Assembly (NCBI RefSeq): GCF_031432425.1
Contig: NZ_JAVKPH010000009.1
Coordinates: 62,001 to 126,000, forward strand
Reading direction: 5' to 3'
DNA from: Ruixingdingia sedimenti
GTDB taxonomy: Bacteria; Pseudomonadota; Alphaproteobacteria; Rhodobacterales; Rhodobacteraceae
DNA: 64,000 bases
Position numbers and translations under genes: made by a program. Shown piece by piece: positions 34,509 to 43,332 of this stretch; position 1 is the first letter of the stretch; every line of letters begins with the position of its first letter. Under the pieces are notes generated by a model. It did not search any database, was not told where the DNA came from, and saw only the letters and a list, made by a program, of their open reading frames with translations.

Positions 34509-35249
34509 TCATTCGGCGGCCGCGTCCTTGGACGGGGCGGAGGCCGCTTCCTTGGGTTTGCGCGGGCGGCGGCTGCGGGCGGGTTTGTCCGCGGCCTCGC
34601 CTTCGGGCGCGGCGGGGGCGGCAGCGGGTTCGGCCGGGGCCGGGGTGCTGCGGCGCGACGGTTCGCTGCGCCGTTCGCCGCCCCTGCTGCGGGGCGCGGG
34701 ATCGGGTTTCGCCTCGGGGCGCGGTTCGGGCCGGGATTCGGGGCGTTCCGTTCGCGGTTCCGGCTCGGGGCGCGGGTCCTGCCGGGGTTCCTGCCGGGCC
34801 GCGCGGGGCTGGCTTTCCGGCGTCTCGACCAGACCGCTGTCGCCCTCGGGCTCGTCCTCGAAGGGCAGCACGGGGACCATGCCCTCGGACCGTTCGGCGG
34901 TGTCTTCCTCGCGGTCGTCGCGCACGCGGGGCGGATAGCCCCGGTGTTCGCCGCCCTGGCCGTTCTGGCCGTTGTTGCGCCGGGCCTCCTGTTCGGCGGC
35001 CATCTCGCGCTGCGCCTCGCCCAGCATCCTTGTGTAATGCTCGGCATGCTGCATGAAATTCTCTGCCGCCACCCGGTCGTTGGACAGCTGCGCATCCCGG
35101 GCAAGCACGAGATATTTCTCGATGATCTGCTGCGGCGTGCCGCGCACCTTGCCTTCGGGGCCGGAGCTGTCAAAGACCCGGTTGATGATGTTCCCGATGG
35201 AACGCGGGCGGTTCTGCTTTGAACGCGAACGTGACTTGGAGGATCTCAT
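34509..35249 (-). CDS. DUF4167 domain protein
   Basis: A 246-residue protein found throughout Alphaproteobacteria, function unknown. The N-terminal 80 residues are conserved: a basic start (RSSKSRSRSKQNRPRSIGN) and VRGTPQQIIEKYLVLARDAQ, LSNDRVAAENFMQHAEHY. The rest is a low-complexity tail rich in Arg, Pro, Glu and Ala, ending in lysine/arginine runs (KPARSRRPRKPKE). The basic ends and disorder suggest RNA or DNA binding, but this is inference. The start at 35249 follows CAGGACAG. It is downstream of, and in the same direction as, prmC's neighbour region, but 231 bases away. Confidence 0.85.
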   Translation of the reverse strand: MRSSKSRSRSKQNRPRSIGNIINRVFDSSGPEGKVRGTPQQIIEKYLVLARDAQLSNDRVAAENFMQHAEHYTRMLGEAQREMAAEQEARRNNGQNGQGGEHRGYPPRVRDDREEDTAERSEGMVPVLPFEDEPEGDSGLVETPESQPRAARQEPRQDPRPEPEPRTERPESRPEPRPEAKPDPAPRSRGGERRSEPSRRSTPAPAEPAAAPAAPEGEAADKPARSRRPRKPKEAASAPSKDAAAE

Positions 35250-35480
35250 CTGTCCTGTTTTCCGGCCTGAATCCGGCAACCCGGATTGCCTGCTGTCGCC
35301 CGACCCTGGGCCCGCGCGGGGTCATTGTCGGCTGCATGTGCGGCTTGCCAGCGCGCCGGGGGCGGGTCCCCGCAGCGTCGCCTGATGCGCAATAAACATG
35401 CGCTGCGGGTCGTCGCAAGCGGATTCTGCGCCCGATGTGCGGAAAAATGCCCGATCCCGCGCGATTGTGACGCGGAAACG

Positions 35481-36332
35481 TCAGGCAAGGGGGGCGCGGG
35501 CGGCCACCACGCGGTCGCGGGCGTCGAGATCGGGGTGGATGGCGACGCCCGTGAACCCGGCCCCGGCCAGCAATGCCGCCACCGCAGGCCCTTGCGTAGG
35601 CCCGATTTCCAGCAGGATCCGCCCGCCGGGGGCCAGATGCGCCGCCGCCCCCGCCGCGATGGCGCGGTAGGCGGCCAGCCCGTCGCCGCCATCGGTCAGG
35701 GCAAGGTGCGGCTCATGGTCGCGGACCTCGGGGGAAAGGGCGGCCATTTCCGCCAGCGCGATATAGGGCGGGTTCGACACGATCAGGTCGAACCGCCCCG
35801 TCACGCCGGAAAACCAGTCCGACAGCAGGAAATCCGCCGCCACCCCGAGCGCCGCCGCATTCCCCCGCGCCACCGCCAGCGCGGCCGGCGACACATCCGT
35901 GCCCACCCCCGCAGCCCCCGGCCGTTCCGCCAGCAGCGTCAGCAGGATCGCCCCCGTGCCGGTGCCGAGGTCGAGCACGCAGGAAAACGGCTCCGCCAGC
36001 GCCAGCGCCACCAGCACCTCGGTTTCGGGCCGCGGGTCGAGCACATCCGCCGTCACGCGGAAATCCCGCCCCCAGAAGGCGCGCCGGCCGAGGATCTGGC
36101 TGACCGGGCGCCGCCCGGCACGCGCCGCCACCGCGGCCTCGAACCGCGCGGCGGCCTCTGGCGGCAAGGCGTCGTGCAGGTGCAGCGTCAGCCGCCCCGG
36201 ATCCACCCCCATCGCATCGGCCAGCAGCAGGCGCGCATCGCGCGGCGCACCCGCCACCCCCGCCGCCGCCAGCCGCGCCACGGCCGCGCGCAGCGCCAGC
36301 GCTGGTGTCGGTGACGGGGGGGCGGCGCTCAT
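35481..36332 (-). CDS. prmC: Peptide chain release factor methyltransferase PrmC
   Basis: PrmC methylates the Gln of the GGQ motif in release factors RF1 and RF2. The 283-residue protein has an N-terminal helical domain, the SAM-binding VLDLGTGTGAILLTLLAE and the catalytic NPPY in LIVSNPPYIA. The start overlaps the prfA stop as ATGA, so enzyme and substrate are produced together. Confidence 0.95.
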   Translation of the reverse strand: MSAAPPSPTPALALRAAVARLAAAGVAGAPRDARLLLADAMGVDPGRLTLHLHDALPPEAAARFEAAVAARAGRRPVSQILGRRAFWGRDFRVTADVLDPRPETEVLVALALAEPFSCVLDLGTGTGAILLTLLAERPGAAGVGTDVSPAALAVARGNAAALGVAADFLLSDWFSGVTGRFDLIVSNPPYIALAEMAALSPEVRDHEPHLALTDGGDGLAAYRAIAAGAAAHLAPGGRILLEIGPTQGPAVAALLAGAGFTGVAIHPDLDARDRVVAARAPLA

Positions 36333-37384
36333 CCCTCCATCTCTGCCAGACGGCGGGCCTGATCGTCGGCCACCAGCGCGTCGATGATTTCCGCCAGATC
36401 GCCCTGCATCACCTGATCGAGCCGGTAGAGCGTCAGGTTGATCCGGTGATCGGTCATCCGGCCCTGTGGAAAGTTGTAGGTGCGGATGCGTTCCGAACGG
36501 TCGCCCGATCCGACCTGCGCCTTGCGGTCGGCGGCGCGGGCGGCGTCCTTGGCGGTGCGTTCCATCTCGTAAAGCCGGGCGCGCAGGACGGCCATGGCGT
36601 TGGCGCGGTTCTGGTGCTGCGACTTTTCCGACGAGGTGACGACGATCCCGGTGGGAATATGGGTGATGCGCACGGCGGAATCGGTGGTGTTCACATGCTG
36701 GCCGCCGGCGCCGGACGACCGCATCGTGTCGATGCGGATGTCGGCGGCGGGGATGTCGATATCGACCTCTTCGGCCTCGGGCAGCACGGCGACGGTGGCG
36801 GCCGAGGTATGGATGCGCCCGCCGGATTCGGTTTCCGGCACCCGCTGCACCCGGTGCACGCCGGATTCGTACTTGAGCCGCGCGAACACGCCCTCGCCCG
36901 CGATGCGCGCCATCGCCTCCTTCACGCCGCCGAGTTCGGTTTCCGCCAGTTCCAGCAGCTGGAAATCCCACCCCTGCCGTTCGGCGTGGCGCTGGTACAT
37001 GCGCAGCAGGTCGGCGGCGAACAGCGCGGCTTCCTCGCCCCCCGTACCGGGGCGGATTTCCACGATGGCGGGGCGCGCATCGGCGGCGTCGCGCGGCAAA
37101 AGCGCCAGCCGCAGCGCCTGTTCCAGCCCCGGCAGCCGCGCCCGCAGGCGGGGGATCTCTTCCTCGGCCAGCGCGCGCATCTCGGGGTCGGCCAGCATGG
37201 CCTCGGCCTCGGCCAGGTCGGCCTCCGCGCGCTTCCATTCGGCGATGGTGGCGACGACGGGGCGCAGGTCGGCATATTCGCGGCTCAGCGCGGCGATTTC
37301 CGCGGGCCCGAGGGCCGCGCCGAGCCGCGCCTCGAGATATTCGAAGCGGCTGGTGATCTGGTCGAGTCTGTCGCGCGGAAGCAT
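36329..37384 (-). CDS. prfA: Peptide chain release factor 1
   Basis: RF1 recognises UAA and UAG and triggers hydrolysis of the finished peptide. The 351-residue protein has the GGQ motif in SSGAGGQHVNTTDS and a region with the tripeptide anticodon of type 1 factors (in RVPETESGGRIHTS). The start at 37384 (LPRDRLDQI) gives the family's usual length. An open frame upstream lacks support. It is cotranscribed with prmC and diverges from gdhA. Confidence 0.96.
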   Translation of the reverse strand: MLPRDRLDQITSRFEYLEARLGAALGPAEIAALSREYADLRPVVATIAEWKRAEADLAEAEAMLADPEMRALAEEEIPRLRARLPGLEQALRLALLPRDAADARPAIVEIRPGTGGEEAALFAADLLRMYQRHAERQGWDFQLLELAETELGGVKEAMARIAGEGVFARLKYESGVHRVQRVPETESGGRIHTSAATVAVLPEAEEVDIDIPAADIRIDTMRSSGAGGQHVNTTDSAVRITHIPTGIVVTSSEKSQHQNRANAMAVLRARLYEMERTAKDAARAADRKAQVGSGDRSERIRTYNFPQGRMTDHRINLTLYRLDQVMQGDLAEIIDALVADDQARRLAEMEG

Positions 37385-37625
37385 CCCCGCGATGTGCCCC
37401 CCGCGCGGGGCGCGGTCAAGGGGCGGCGTCGCCGGGCCCATCGGCCGCCCGCCCGCGCAAGACTATTCGCGCGCCGCCGCGCGGCCCCCCGGATCCCCGC
37501 AAGAAACTGCGCAATTATAGCGCGTTTTGCCGTTTTATTGTTCTGTCTGCCGAGGATTTGTCCTAGACCGCCCTCGCAATGCGCGTTTTGCTGATTCTGT
37601 GTGCGCATCCGAGAGGAAGACGATC
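37385..37625. other. Divergent regulatory gap between prfA and gdhA
   Basis: About 240 bases with no gene. The gdhA-proximal half is clearly more A/T-rich (for example CGTTTTGCCGTTTTATTGTT near 37520-37540), as expected of a promoter region, but no clean -35/-10 pair stands out. Confidence 0.4.
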
Positions 37626-38975
37626 TTGGTACATCTCGACGAAAAGCTGCAACCGATCCTGACCGAGGTTCTGCGCCGCAATGCCGGCGAGCCCGAGTTC
37701 CACCAGGCGGTGCACGAAGTTCTGGAAAGCCTGGGCCGCGTGATCGCGAAGCGGCCCGAATATGCCGAACAGGCGCTGATCGAACGCATCTGCGAACCCG
37801 AGCGCCAGATCATCTTCCGCGTGCCGTGGGCCGACGACAAGGGCCGCGCGCACATCAACCGCGGCTTCCGGGTCCAGTTCAACTCGGCGCTCGGCCCCTA
37901 CAAGGGCGGCATCCGGTTCCACCCGTCGGTGAACGTGGGCATCATCAAGTTCCTCGGGTTCGAGCAGACGTTCAAGAACGCGCTCACCGGCATGCCGATC
38001 GGCGGCGCCAAGGGCGGGTCGGACTTCGACCCCAAGGGCCGGTCGGATGCGGAAATCATGCGATTCTGCCAGTCGTTCATCACCGAACTCTATCGCCATC
38101 TGGGCGAATACACCGATGTGCCCGCGGGCGACATCGGCGTGGGCGGGCGCGAGATCGGCTATATGTTCGGCCAGTACAAGCGCCTGACCAACCGCTACGA
38201 GGCGGGCGTGCTGACCGGCAAGGGCCTCAGCTACGGCGGCTCGCGTGCGCGCAAAGAGGCGACGGGCTACGGCAACACCTATTTCGTGCAGTCGATGCTG
38301 GCCACCCGCGGCCTGACCTTCGAGGGCCGCAAGGTCGTCGTCTCGGGCTCGGGCAATGTCGCCATCTATACGATGGAAAAGGTCCAGTCCTTCGGCGGCA
38401 AGGTCATGGCGTGTTCGGATTCCAACGGCTATGTCGTCGATGAGAACGGTATCGACCTGGATCTGGTCAAGGAAATCAAGGAGGTCCGCCGCGAACGGAT
38501 TTCCGAATATGCCCGCCTCAAGGGCACCGGGGCGCATTACATCGCCGGCGGCTCGATCTGGGACGTGTCCTGCGATGTCGCCATGCCCTCGGCCACGCAG
38601 AACGAACTGACCGGCAAGGATGCCCGCACACTGGTGAAGAACGGCGTGATCGCGGTGGGCGAGGGCGCGAACATGCCCACCACCCCCGATGCGGTGAAGA
38701 TCTTCCAGGAGGCGGGCGTGCTGTTCGCGCCGGGCAAGGCGGCGAACGCGGGGGGCGTGGCGACCTCGGCGCTGGAGATGCAGCAGAACGCCAGCCGCGA
38801 CAGCTGGACCTTCGATCAGACCGAGGCCCGGCTGGCCGTCATCATGCGCGGCATCCACGATGCCTGCTACGAGACGGCCGAGGAATACGGCGCGCCGGGC
38901 GACTATGTTCTGGGCGCCAACATCGCCGGCTTCGTCCGCGTGGCCGAGGCGATGCGCGCGCTCGGCCTGATCTGA
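37626..38975 (+). CDS. gdhA: NADP-specific glutamate dehydrogenase
   Basis: GdhA makes glutamate from 2-oxoglutarate and ammonia. The 449-residue protein fits the hexameric NADP type, with RVQFNSALGPYKGGIRFHP, PIGGAKGGSDFDPKG (catalytic Lys region) and the dinucleotide-binding VVSGSGNVA. The best start is TTG at 37626, 6 bases after GAGAGGAAG. It yields the canonical N-terminus (VHLDEKLQPILTEV) and normal length. An in-frame codon at 37527 would add 33 residues with no family match. It is monocistronic. Confidence 0.95.
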   Translation: MVHLDEKLQPILTEVLRRNAGEPEFHQAVHEVLESLGRVIAKRPEYAEQALIERICEPERQIIFRVPWADDKGRAHINRGFRVQFNSALGPYKGGIRFHPSVNVGIIKFLGFEQTFKNALTGMPIGGAKGGSDFDPKGRSDAEIMRFCQSFITELYRHLGEYTDVPAGDIGVGGREIGYMFGQYKRLTNRYEAGVLTGKGLSYGGSRARKEATGYGNTYFVQSMLATRGLTFEGRKVVVSGSGNVAIYTMEKVQSFGGKVMACSDSNGYVVDENGIDLDLVKEIKEVRRERISEYARLKGTGAHYIAGGSIWDVSCDVAMPSATQNELTGKDARTLVKNGVIAVGEGANMPTTPDAVKIFQEAGVLFAPGKAANAGGVATSALEMQQNASRDSWTFDQTEARLAVIMRGIHDACYETAEEYGAPGDYVLGANIAGFVRVAEAMRALGLI

Positions 38976-38995
38976 GGCATCGGGCGCGGCGGGGT

Positions 38996-39958
38996 TCAGC
39001 GCCGCCGCGTCCAGCCGTAAAGGCTGATCAGCTCATGCGCCACATGCGCCCCCGCGATGGCGGTGGCGCCGGTGGTGTCGTAGGGCGGCGAAACCTCGAC
39101 CACATCGCCCCCCACGAGGTTCACCCCCGCCAGCCCCCGCAGGATCGCCGCCGCCTGCCAGCTGGCCAGCCCGCCCCAGACCGGGGTGCCGGTGCCGGGG
39201 GCAAAGGCCGGGTCCAGCGCGTCGATGTCGAAGGTCAGATAGCAGGGCCGGTCCCCCACGATCGCCCGCGCCCGCGCCGCCACCGCCGCCGGGCCCTGTT
39301 CGTGCACCGCGCGCGCGTCGATCACGTTCATGCCCAGATAGTCGTCGCATTCGGTGCGGATGCCGATCTGCACGCTGTGCGCAGGGTCCACGACCCCCGC
39401 GCGGATGGCCTTGTACATCATCGTCCCGTGGTCGATCCGGTCCATGTCGTCGTCGCGCCACAGGTCGGAATGGGCGTCGAACTGGATCACGCTCAGCGGC
39501 CCGAAACGCTCGGCATAGGCGCGCAGGATCGGCAGGGTGATGTAGTGATCGCCGCCGAGCGTGATCACCCCCGGCCCCGCCGCCAGAATGGCGCGGATAT
39601 GCGCGCTCAGCGCCGCCGGGAAATCGGCCACCTTCGCATAGTCGAAGGCCAGATCGCCGTAGTCCACCACCGCCAGTTCGTCGAGCGGCGAATAGCCCCA
39701 GCCCCAGGGCGGGTCGAAGGGTTGCAGGCTTGATGCCTCGCGGATCGCGCGCGGGCCGAACCGCGCGCCGGCGCGATGCGTCACCGCCTGGTCGAAGGCC
39801 ACCCCCGTCACCGCCAGATCCACGCCCGTCAGATCCTTGGTATAGCGCCGCCGCAGAAAGGATGCCGCACCCCCGAAGGCATTCTCGAACGCCAGCCCCC
39901 GCAGCCCCCCGGCGGTGAAGGCCGCATCCACCTCTTTGCCCGCATCTTCCAGTGCCAT
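38996..39958 (-). CDS. speB: Agmatinase/ureohydrolase family protein
   Basis: A 320-residue ureohydrolase with the binuclear manganese motifs GGDH, DAHSDLW and TFDIDALDPAFAPGTG in the right order. Agmatinase splits agmatine to putrescine and urea. Relatives act on other guanidino compounds, so the substrate is not certain. The start at 39958 gives the normal family length. It converges with gdhA and diverges from the BKACE-family gene 120 bases away. Confidence 0.88.
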   Translation of the reverse strand: MALEDAGKEVDAAFTAGGLRGLAFENAFGGAASFLRRRYTKDLTGVDLAVTGVAFDQAVTHRAGARFGPRAIREASSLQPFDPPWGWGYSPLDELAVVDYGDLAFDYAKVADFPAALSAHIRAILAAGPGVITLGGDHYITLPILRAYAERFGPLSVIQFDAHSDLWRDDDMDRIDHGTMMYKAIRAGVVDPAHSVQIGIRTECDDYLGMNVIDARAVHEQGPAAVAARARAIVGDRPCYLTFDIDALDPAFAPGTGTPVWGGLASWQAAAILRGLAGVNLVGGDVVEVSPPYDTTGATAIAGAHVAHELISLYGWTRRR

Positions 39959-40078
39959 CCGCGCCCCCTGCCCCTTTGCGACTTGTCGGGCCTTTGCGCG
40001 CGCCTGTCCAGCCATTCGGGCTTTGACGCGCGCGCCCCCGCCCGGCTAGCCTGCCCCCGCCGCATCCCGGAGGGAACC

Positions 40079-41002
40079 ATGCCCAAGGTCATCATCAGCT
40101 GCGCCGTCACCGGATCCATCCACACGCCCTCGATGTCGCCGTATCTGCCCGTCACCCCGCAGCAGATCGCCGACGAGGCCGTGGCGGCGGCAGAGGCCGG
40201 GGCCGCCATCGTCCACCTGCACGCCCGCGACCCCGACACGGGCCGCCCCTCGCCGCTGCCGGAACATTACGCGCTCTACCTGCCGCAGGTGCGCGACCGC
40301 TGCGGCGCCATCGTCAACATCACCACCGGCGGGGGTCTCGGGATGACGATGGACGAACGGCTGGCCGCGGCGCTGTGGGCGCGGCCGGAACTGGCGTCGA
40401 TGAACATGGGCTCGTTCAACTTCAACATCTCGGGCGCGGCGGGGCGGGTGGAACAGTTCCGCTACGACTGGGAACGGCCCTATCTGGAACGGACGACCGA
40501 TTTCATCATGTCGAACACCTTCGCCCAGATCGAGGGCGCGATGCGCCGCGTGGGCGATCAGGGAACGCGGTTCGAATACGAATGCTACGACGTGGGCCAT
40601 CTCTACAACCTCGCGCATTTCGTCGACCGCGGCGTGGTGAAGCCGCCCTTCTTCGTCCAGGCGATCTTCGGCATCCTCGGCGCCATCGGCCCGCGGCCCG
40701 AACATCTGCTGCACATGCGCGACACCGCGGTGCGGCTCTTCGGCAACGATCTGGTGCTGTCGGTGCTGGCGGCGGGGCGCCACCAGATGCCGATGGTGAC
40801 GATGGGCGCGATCCTGGGCGGCAACGTGCGCGTGGGGCTGGAGGACAGCCTTTATCTGGGGCGCGGGGAACTGGCGCGCAGCAACGCCGATCAGGTCGCC
40901 CGCATCCGCCGCATCCTGACCGAGCTGTCGCTGGACATCGCCACCCCCGACGAGGCGCGCGCGATCCTGCAGACGAAGGGCACGGGGGATCTGGGGTTCT
41001 GA
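40079..41002 (+). CDS. BKACE-family beta-keto acid cleavage enzyme (DUF849)
   Basis: The 307-residue TIM-barrel protein belongs to the family of 3-keto-5-aminohexanoate cleavage enzyme (Kce), which uses zinc and acetyl-CoA to cleave beta-keto acids. Visible motifs are AIVHLHARDPDTGRPS (metal-binding HxH), NITTGGGLGM, NMGSFNF and FECYDVGHL-like EYECYDVGHLYN. GGAGGGAACC precedes the ATG. The substrate cannot be told from sequence. Neighbouring nitrogen-compound hydrolases hint at an amino-acid or carnitine-type catabolite, but this is weak inference. Confidence 0.85.
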   Translation: MPKVIISCAVTGSIHTPSMSPYLPVTPQQIADEAVAAAEAGAAIVHLHARDPDTGRPSPLPEHYALYLPQVRDRCGAIVNITTGGGLGMTMDERLAAALWARPELASMNMGSFNFNISGAAGRVEQFRYDWERPYLERTTDFIMSNTFAQIEGAMRRVGDQGTRFEYECYDVGHLYNLAHFVDRGVVKPPFFVQAIFGILGAIGPRPEHLLHMRDTAVRLFGNDLVLSVLAAGRHQMPMVTMGAILGGNVRVGLEDSLYLGRGELARSNADQVARIRRILTELSLDIATPDEARAILQTKGTGDLGF

Positions 41003-41034
41003 TCCGGGCCGGGGTGCGGGCGTTCAGGGGAGCG

Positions 41035-41145
41035 CCGGGGCGCTGCCCCGGACCCCGGGATATTTAGAGACAGAAAATGAAGAAGGGGCCGGGGAAGGGC
41101 GTGATCCCGCACATTTTCTGTCCCTTAAATATCCCCGCCGGAGGC
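41035..41145. repeat. Dispersed palindromic element, copy 3
   Basis: Left arm with GCTGCCCCGGACCCCGGGAT then ATTTAGAGACAGAAAATG (to 41080). Right arm from 41112, CATTTTCTGTCCCTTAAATA then TCCCCGCCGG. The arms are near-complementary, forming a long stem-loop between convergent genes, where it could act as a bidirectional terminator. Confidence 0.75.
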
Positions 41146-41185
41146 CCCTGCCCCCGTCACCCGCACCGCCGCCGGGCGGGGGCGC

Positions 41186-42367
41186 TCAGGCCAGGGGCTG
41201 CGCGCGTTCCACCAGCCGGGCGAAGAACGAGGCGCCCAGGGGCGCAGCCTCGTCGTTGAAGTCATAGGCGGGGTGGTGCAGGCCGGGGACCGGGGGGGCG
41301 CCCGCGGCGGGGCCGGTGCCGAGGAAGAGATAGGCGCCCGGGCGGGCCTGGAGCATATAGGCGAAATCCTCCGCCGCCATTTCGCGCGCGCCGTTCGCCT
41401 CGACCATGGCGTCGCCGGCGATCTCGCGCGCCACATCGGCGGCGAAGGCGGCCTCTTGGGGGTGGTTCACGGTGGGGGGATAGCCGCGGTCGTAGTCAAC
41501 GTCGGCCGTCACGCCATAGGCGGCCGCGTGGCCCGCCACGATGTCCCGGAACCGCCGTTCGGCCATATCGCGCACGCCCGCGTCGAAGCTGCGGATCGTG
41601 GCGCAGAACCACGCCTCGCCCGGCACGATGTTCGAGGCCGTTCCGGCATGGATCTGCGTGACCGAGACCACCAGTTCCTCCGCCGCCGCCGTATTGCGGC
41701 TGACGATGGTCTGCAACGCGCCGACCATCCCCACCACCGCCGGGATCGGGTCCACCGTCTTGTGCGGCGCGCCGCCGTGCCCGCCGCGCCCGGAGATGCG
41801 CACCGTCGCGGTATCGACCGCGGCCAGCAGGGGCCCCGGCGTGGTGACGAAGCGGCCGAAGGGGATATGCGGCGCGTTGTGGATGCCGAAGACGCGCGAA
41901 ATGCCGAAGCGGTCCATCACCCCCTCCTGCACCATGACCTGCCCGCCGCCGCCGTCTTCCTCTGCCGGCTGGAAGATCAGCGCGACGCGGCCCGCGAACC
42001 GCCGCGTTTCCGCGAGGTATTTCGCAGCCCCCAGAAGCATCGTCGTATGGCCGTCATGGCCGCAGGCATGCATCGCGCCGGGCACTTCGGATGCGTAATC
42101 CGCCCCTGTCGCCTCGAGGATCGGCAGCGCGTCCATGTCGGCGCGCAGGCCGATGGTGGGGCCATCGCCCTGCCCGTTCAGGATCGCCACCACGCCGGTC
42201 TGCGCGATGCCCTCGTGGATCTCGTCCACGCCGAAGTCGCGCAGCCGGTCGGCCACGAAGGCCGCCGTCCTGCTGCAGTCGAACTGCAATTCCGGCATGC
42301 GGTGCAGGTGGCGGCGCCAGCCGGTCATCTCTGCGGTCTGGCCGGCGATGCGGTTGAGGACGGGCAT
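41186..42367 (-). CDS. M20-family amidohydrolase (hippurate hydrolase-like)
   Basis: A 393-residue M20D peptidase/amidohydrolase. It has the metal-binding ACGHDGHTTMLLGA, the catalytic QPAEEDGGGG and a C-terminal His in GLHHPAYDFND. The lid/dimerisation domain lies in the middle (VRISGRGGHGGAPH). Such enzymes remove acyl groups from N-acyl amino acids such as hippurate or N-acetylated amino acids. The substrate is unknown here. The start at 42367 follows CGGAGTCCACC. It diverges from mazG by 61 bases. Confidence 0.9.
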   Translation of the reverse strand: MPVLNRIAGQTAEMTGWRRHLHRMPELQFDCSRTAAFVADRLRDFGVDEIHEGIAQTGVVAILNGQGDGPTIGLRADMDALPILEATGADYASEVPGAMHACGHDGHTTMLLGAAKYLAETRRFAGRVALIFQPAEEDGGGGQVMVQEGVMDRFGISRVFGIHNAPHIPFGRFVTTPGPLLAAVDTATVRISGRGGHGGAPHKTVDPIPAVVGMVGALQTIVSRNTAAAEELVVSVTQIHAGTASNIVPGEAWFCATIRSFDAGVRDMAERRFRDIVAGHAAAYGVTADVDYDRGYPPTVNHPQEAAFAADVAREIAGDAMVEANGAREMAAEDFAYMLQARPGAYLFLGTGPAAGAPPVPGLHHPAYDFNDEAAPLGASFFARLVERAQPLA

Positions 42368-42428
42368 GGTGGACTCCGGTTCCGGTTCGGGCGTATGCCT
42401 CCTTAACCTTCCGAACCCCGAGGCCGCA

Positions 42429-43280
42429 ATGCCCGATACCCCCGCCGCACCCGACCCGATCCACGACCCCGAGGGCGGCATCGACCGGCTGGCAGAGATC
42501 ATGCGCCGCCTGCGCGACCCCGAAACCGGCTGCCCCTGGGACATCGCGCAGGATTTCGACACCATCGCCCCCTATACGCTGGAAGAGGCGCATGAGGTGG
42601 CCGACGCCATCGCGCGCCGGGCCTGGGGCGAATTGCCGGGCGAACTGGGCGACCTTTTGTTGCAGGTGGTCTATCACGCGCAGATGGCCCAAGAGGCGGG
42701 GATGTTCGGCCTTGCCGATGTGGTGCGGGCGATTTCCGACAAGATGGTGGCCCGCCATCCCCATGTCTTCGGCACCGAGAGCCGCGACAAGACCCCCGAA
42801 CAGCAGACCGCCGACTGGGAGGCGCTGAAGGCCGCCGAGCGCGGCGCGCGGGCCCGCGTGCTCGACGGTGTGGCGATGGGCCTGCCGGCGCTGACCCGCG
42901 CGGTCAAGCTGCAACGGCGCGCGGCGCGGGTGGGCTTCGACTGGCCCACCACCGGCGAGGTGCTGGACAAGATGCTGGAAGAGGCGCGCGAACTGGCCGA
43001 GGCGCGCGACACCCTCGGCCCCGATGCGCTGGCCGAGGAATTCGGGGACCTTCTGTTCGTCATGGCCAACCTCGCCCGCCATCTGGAGGTGGACCCCGAA
43101 GCCGCCCTGCGCGCCGCGAACGCGAAATTCACCCGCCGCTTCGCCCGGATCGAGGACTGGCTGGCCGAAACCGGCCGCGCCCCGGCCGACAGCGATCTGG
43201 CGGAGATGGACGCGCTGTGGAACCGCGCCAAGGCAGAGGAACGTGCCCCGCAGGATCCCGAGAGAAAGATTCAGGATTGA
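42429..43280 (+). CDS. mazG: Nucleoside triphosphate pyrophosphohydrolase MazG
   Basis: MazG hydrolyses NTPs and dNTPs to monophosphates, cleaning damaged nucleotides and, in E. coli, lowering ppGpp signalling. The 283-residue protein has two MazG domains: the first with DPETGCPWDIAQDF and LEEAHEVADAI, the second with LEEARELAEARD and EEFGDLLFVMANLARHL (ExxE and ExxD metal ligands). GAGGCCGCA precedes the ATG. Confidence 0.95.
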   Translation: MPDTPAAPDPIHDPEGGIDRLAEIMRRLRDPETGCPWDIAQDFDTIAPYTLEEAHEVADAIARRAWGELPGELGDLLLQVVYHAQMAQEAGMFGLADVVRAISDKMVARHPHVFGTESRDKTPEQQTADWEALKAAERGARARVLDGVAMGLPALTRAVKLQRRAARVGFDWPTTGEVLDKMLEEARELAEARDTLGPDALAEEFGDLLFVMANLARHLEVDPEAALRAANAKFTRRFARIEDWLAETGRAPADSDLAEMDALWNRAKAEERAPQDPERKIQD

Positions 43281-43332
43281 CGCAACCGCCCTTTGCCGGC
43301 TTATGGGCAGGAACCCAACCCCGGAGGACACG

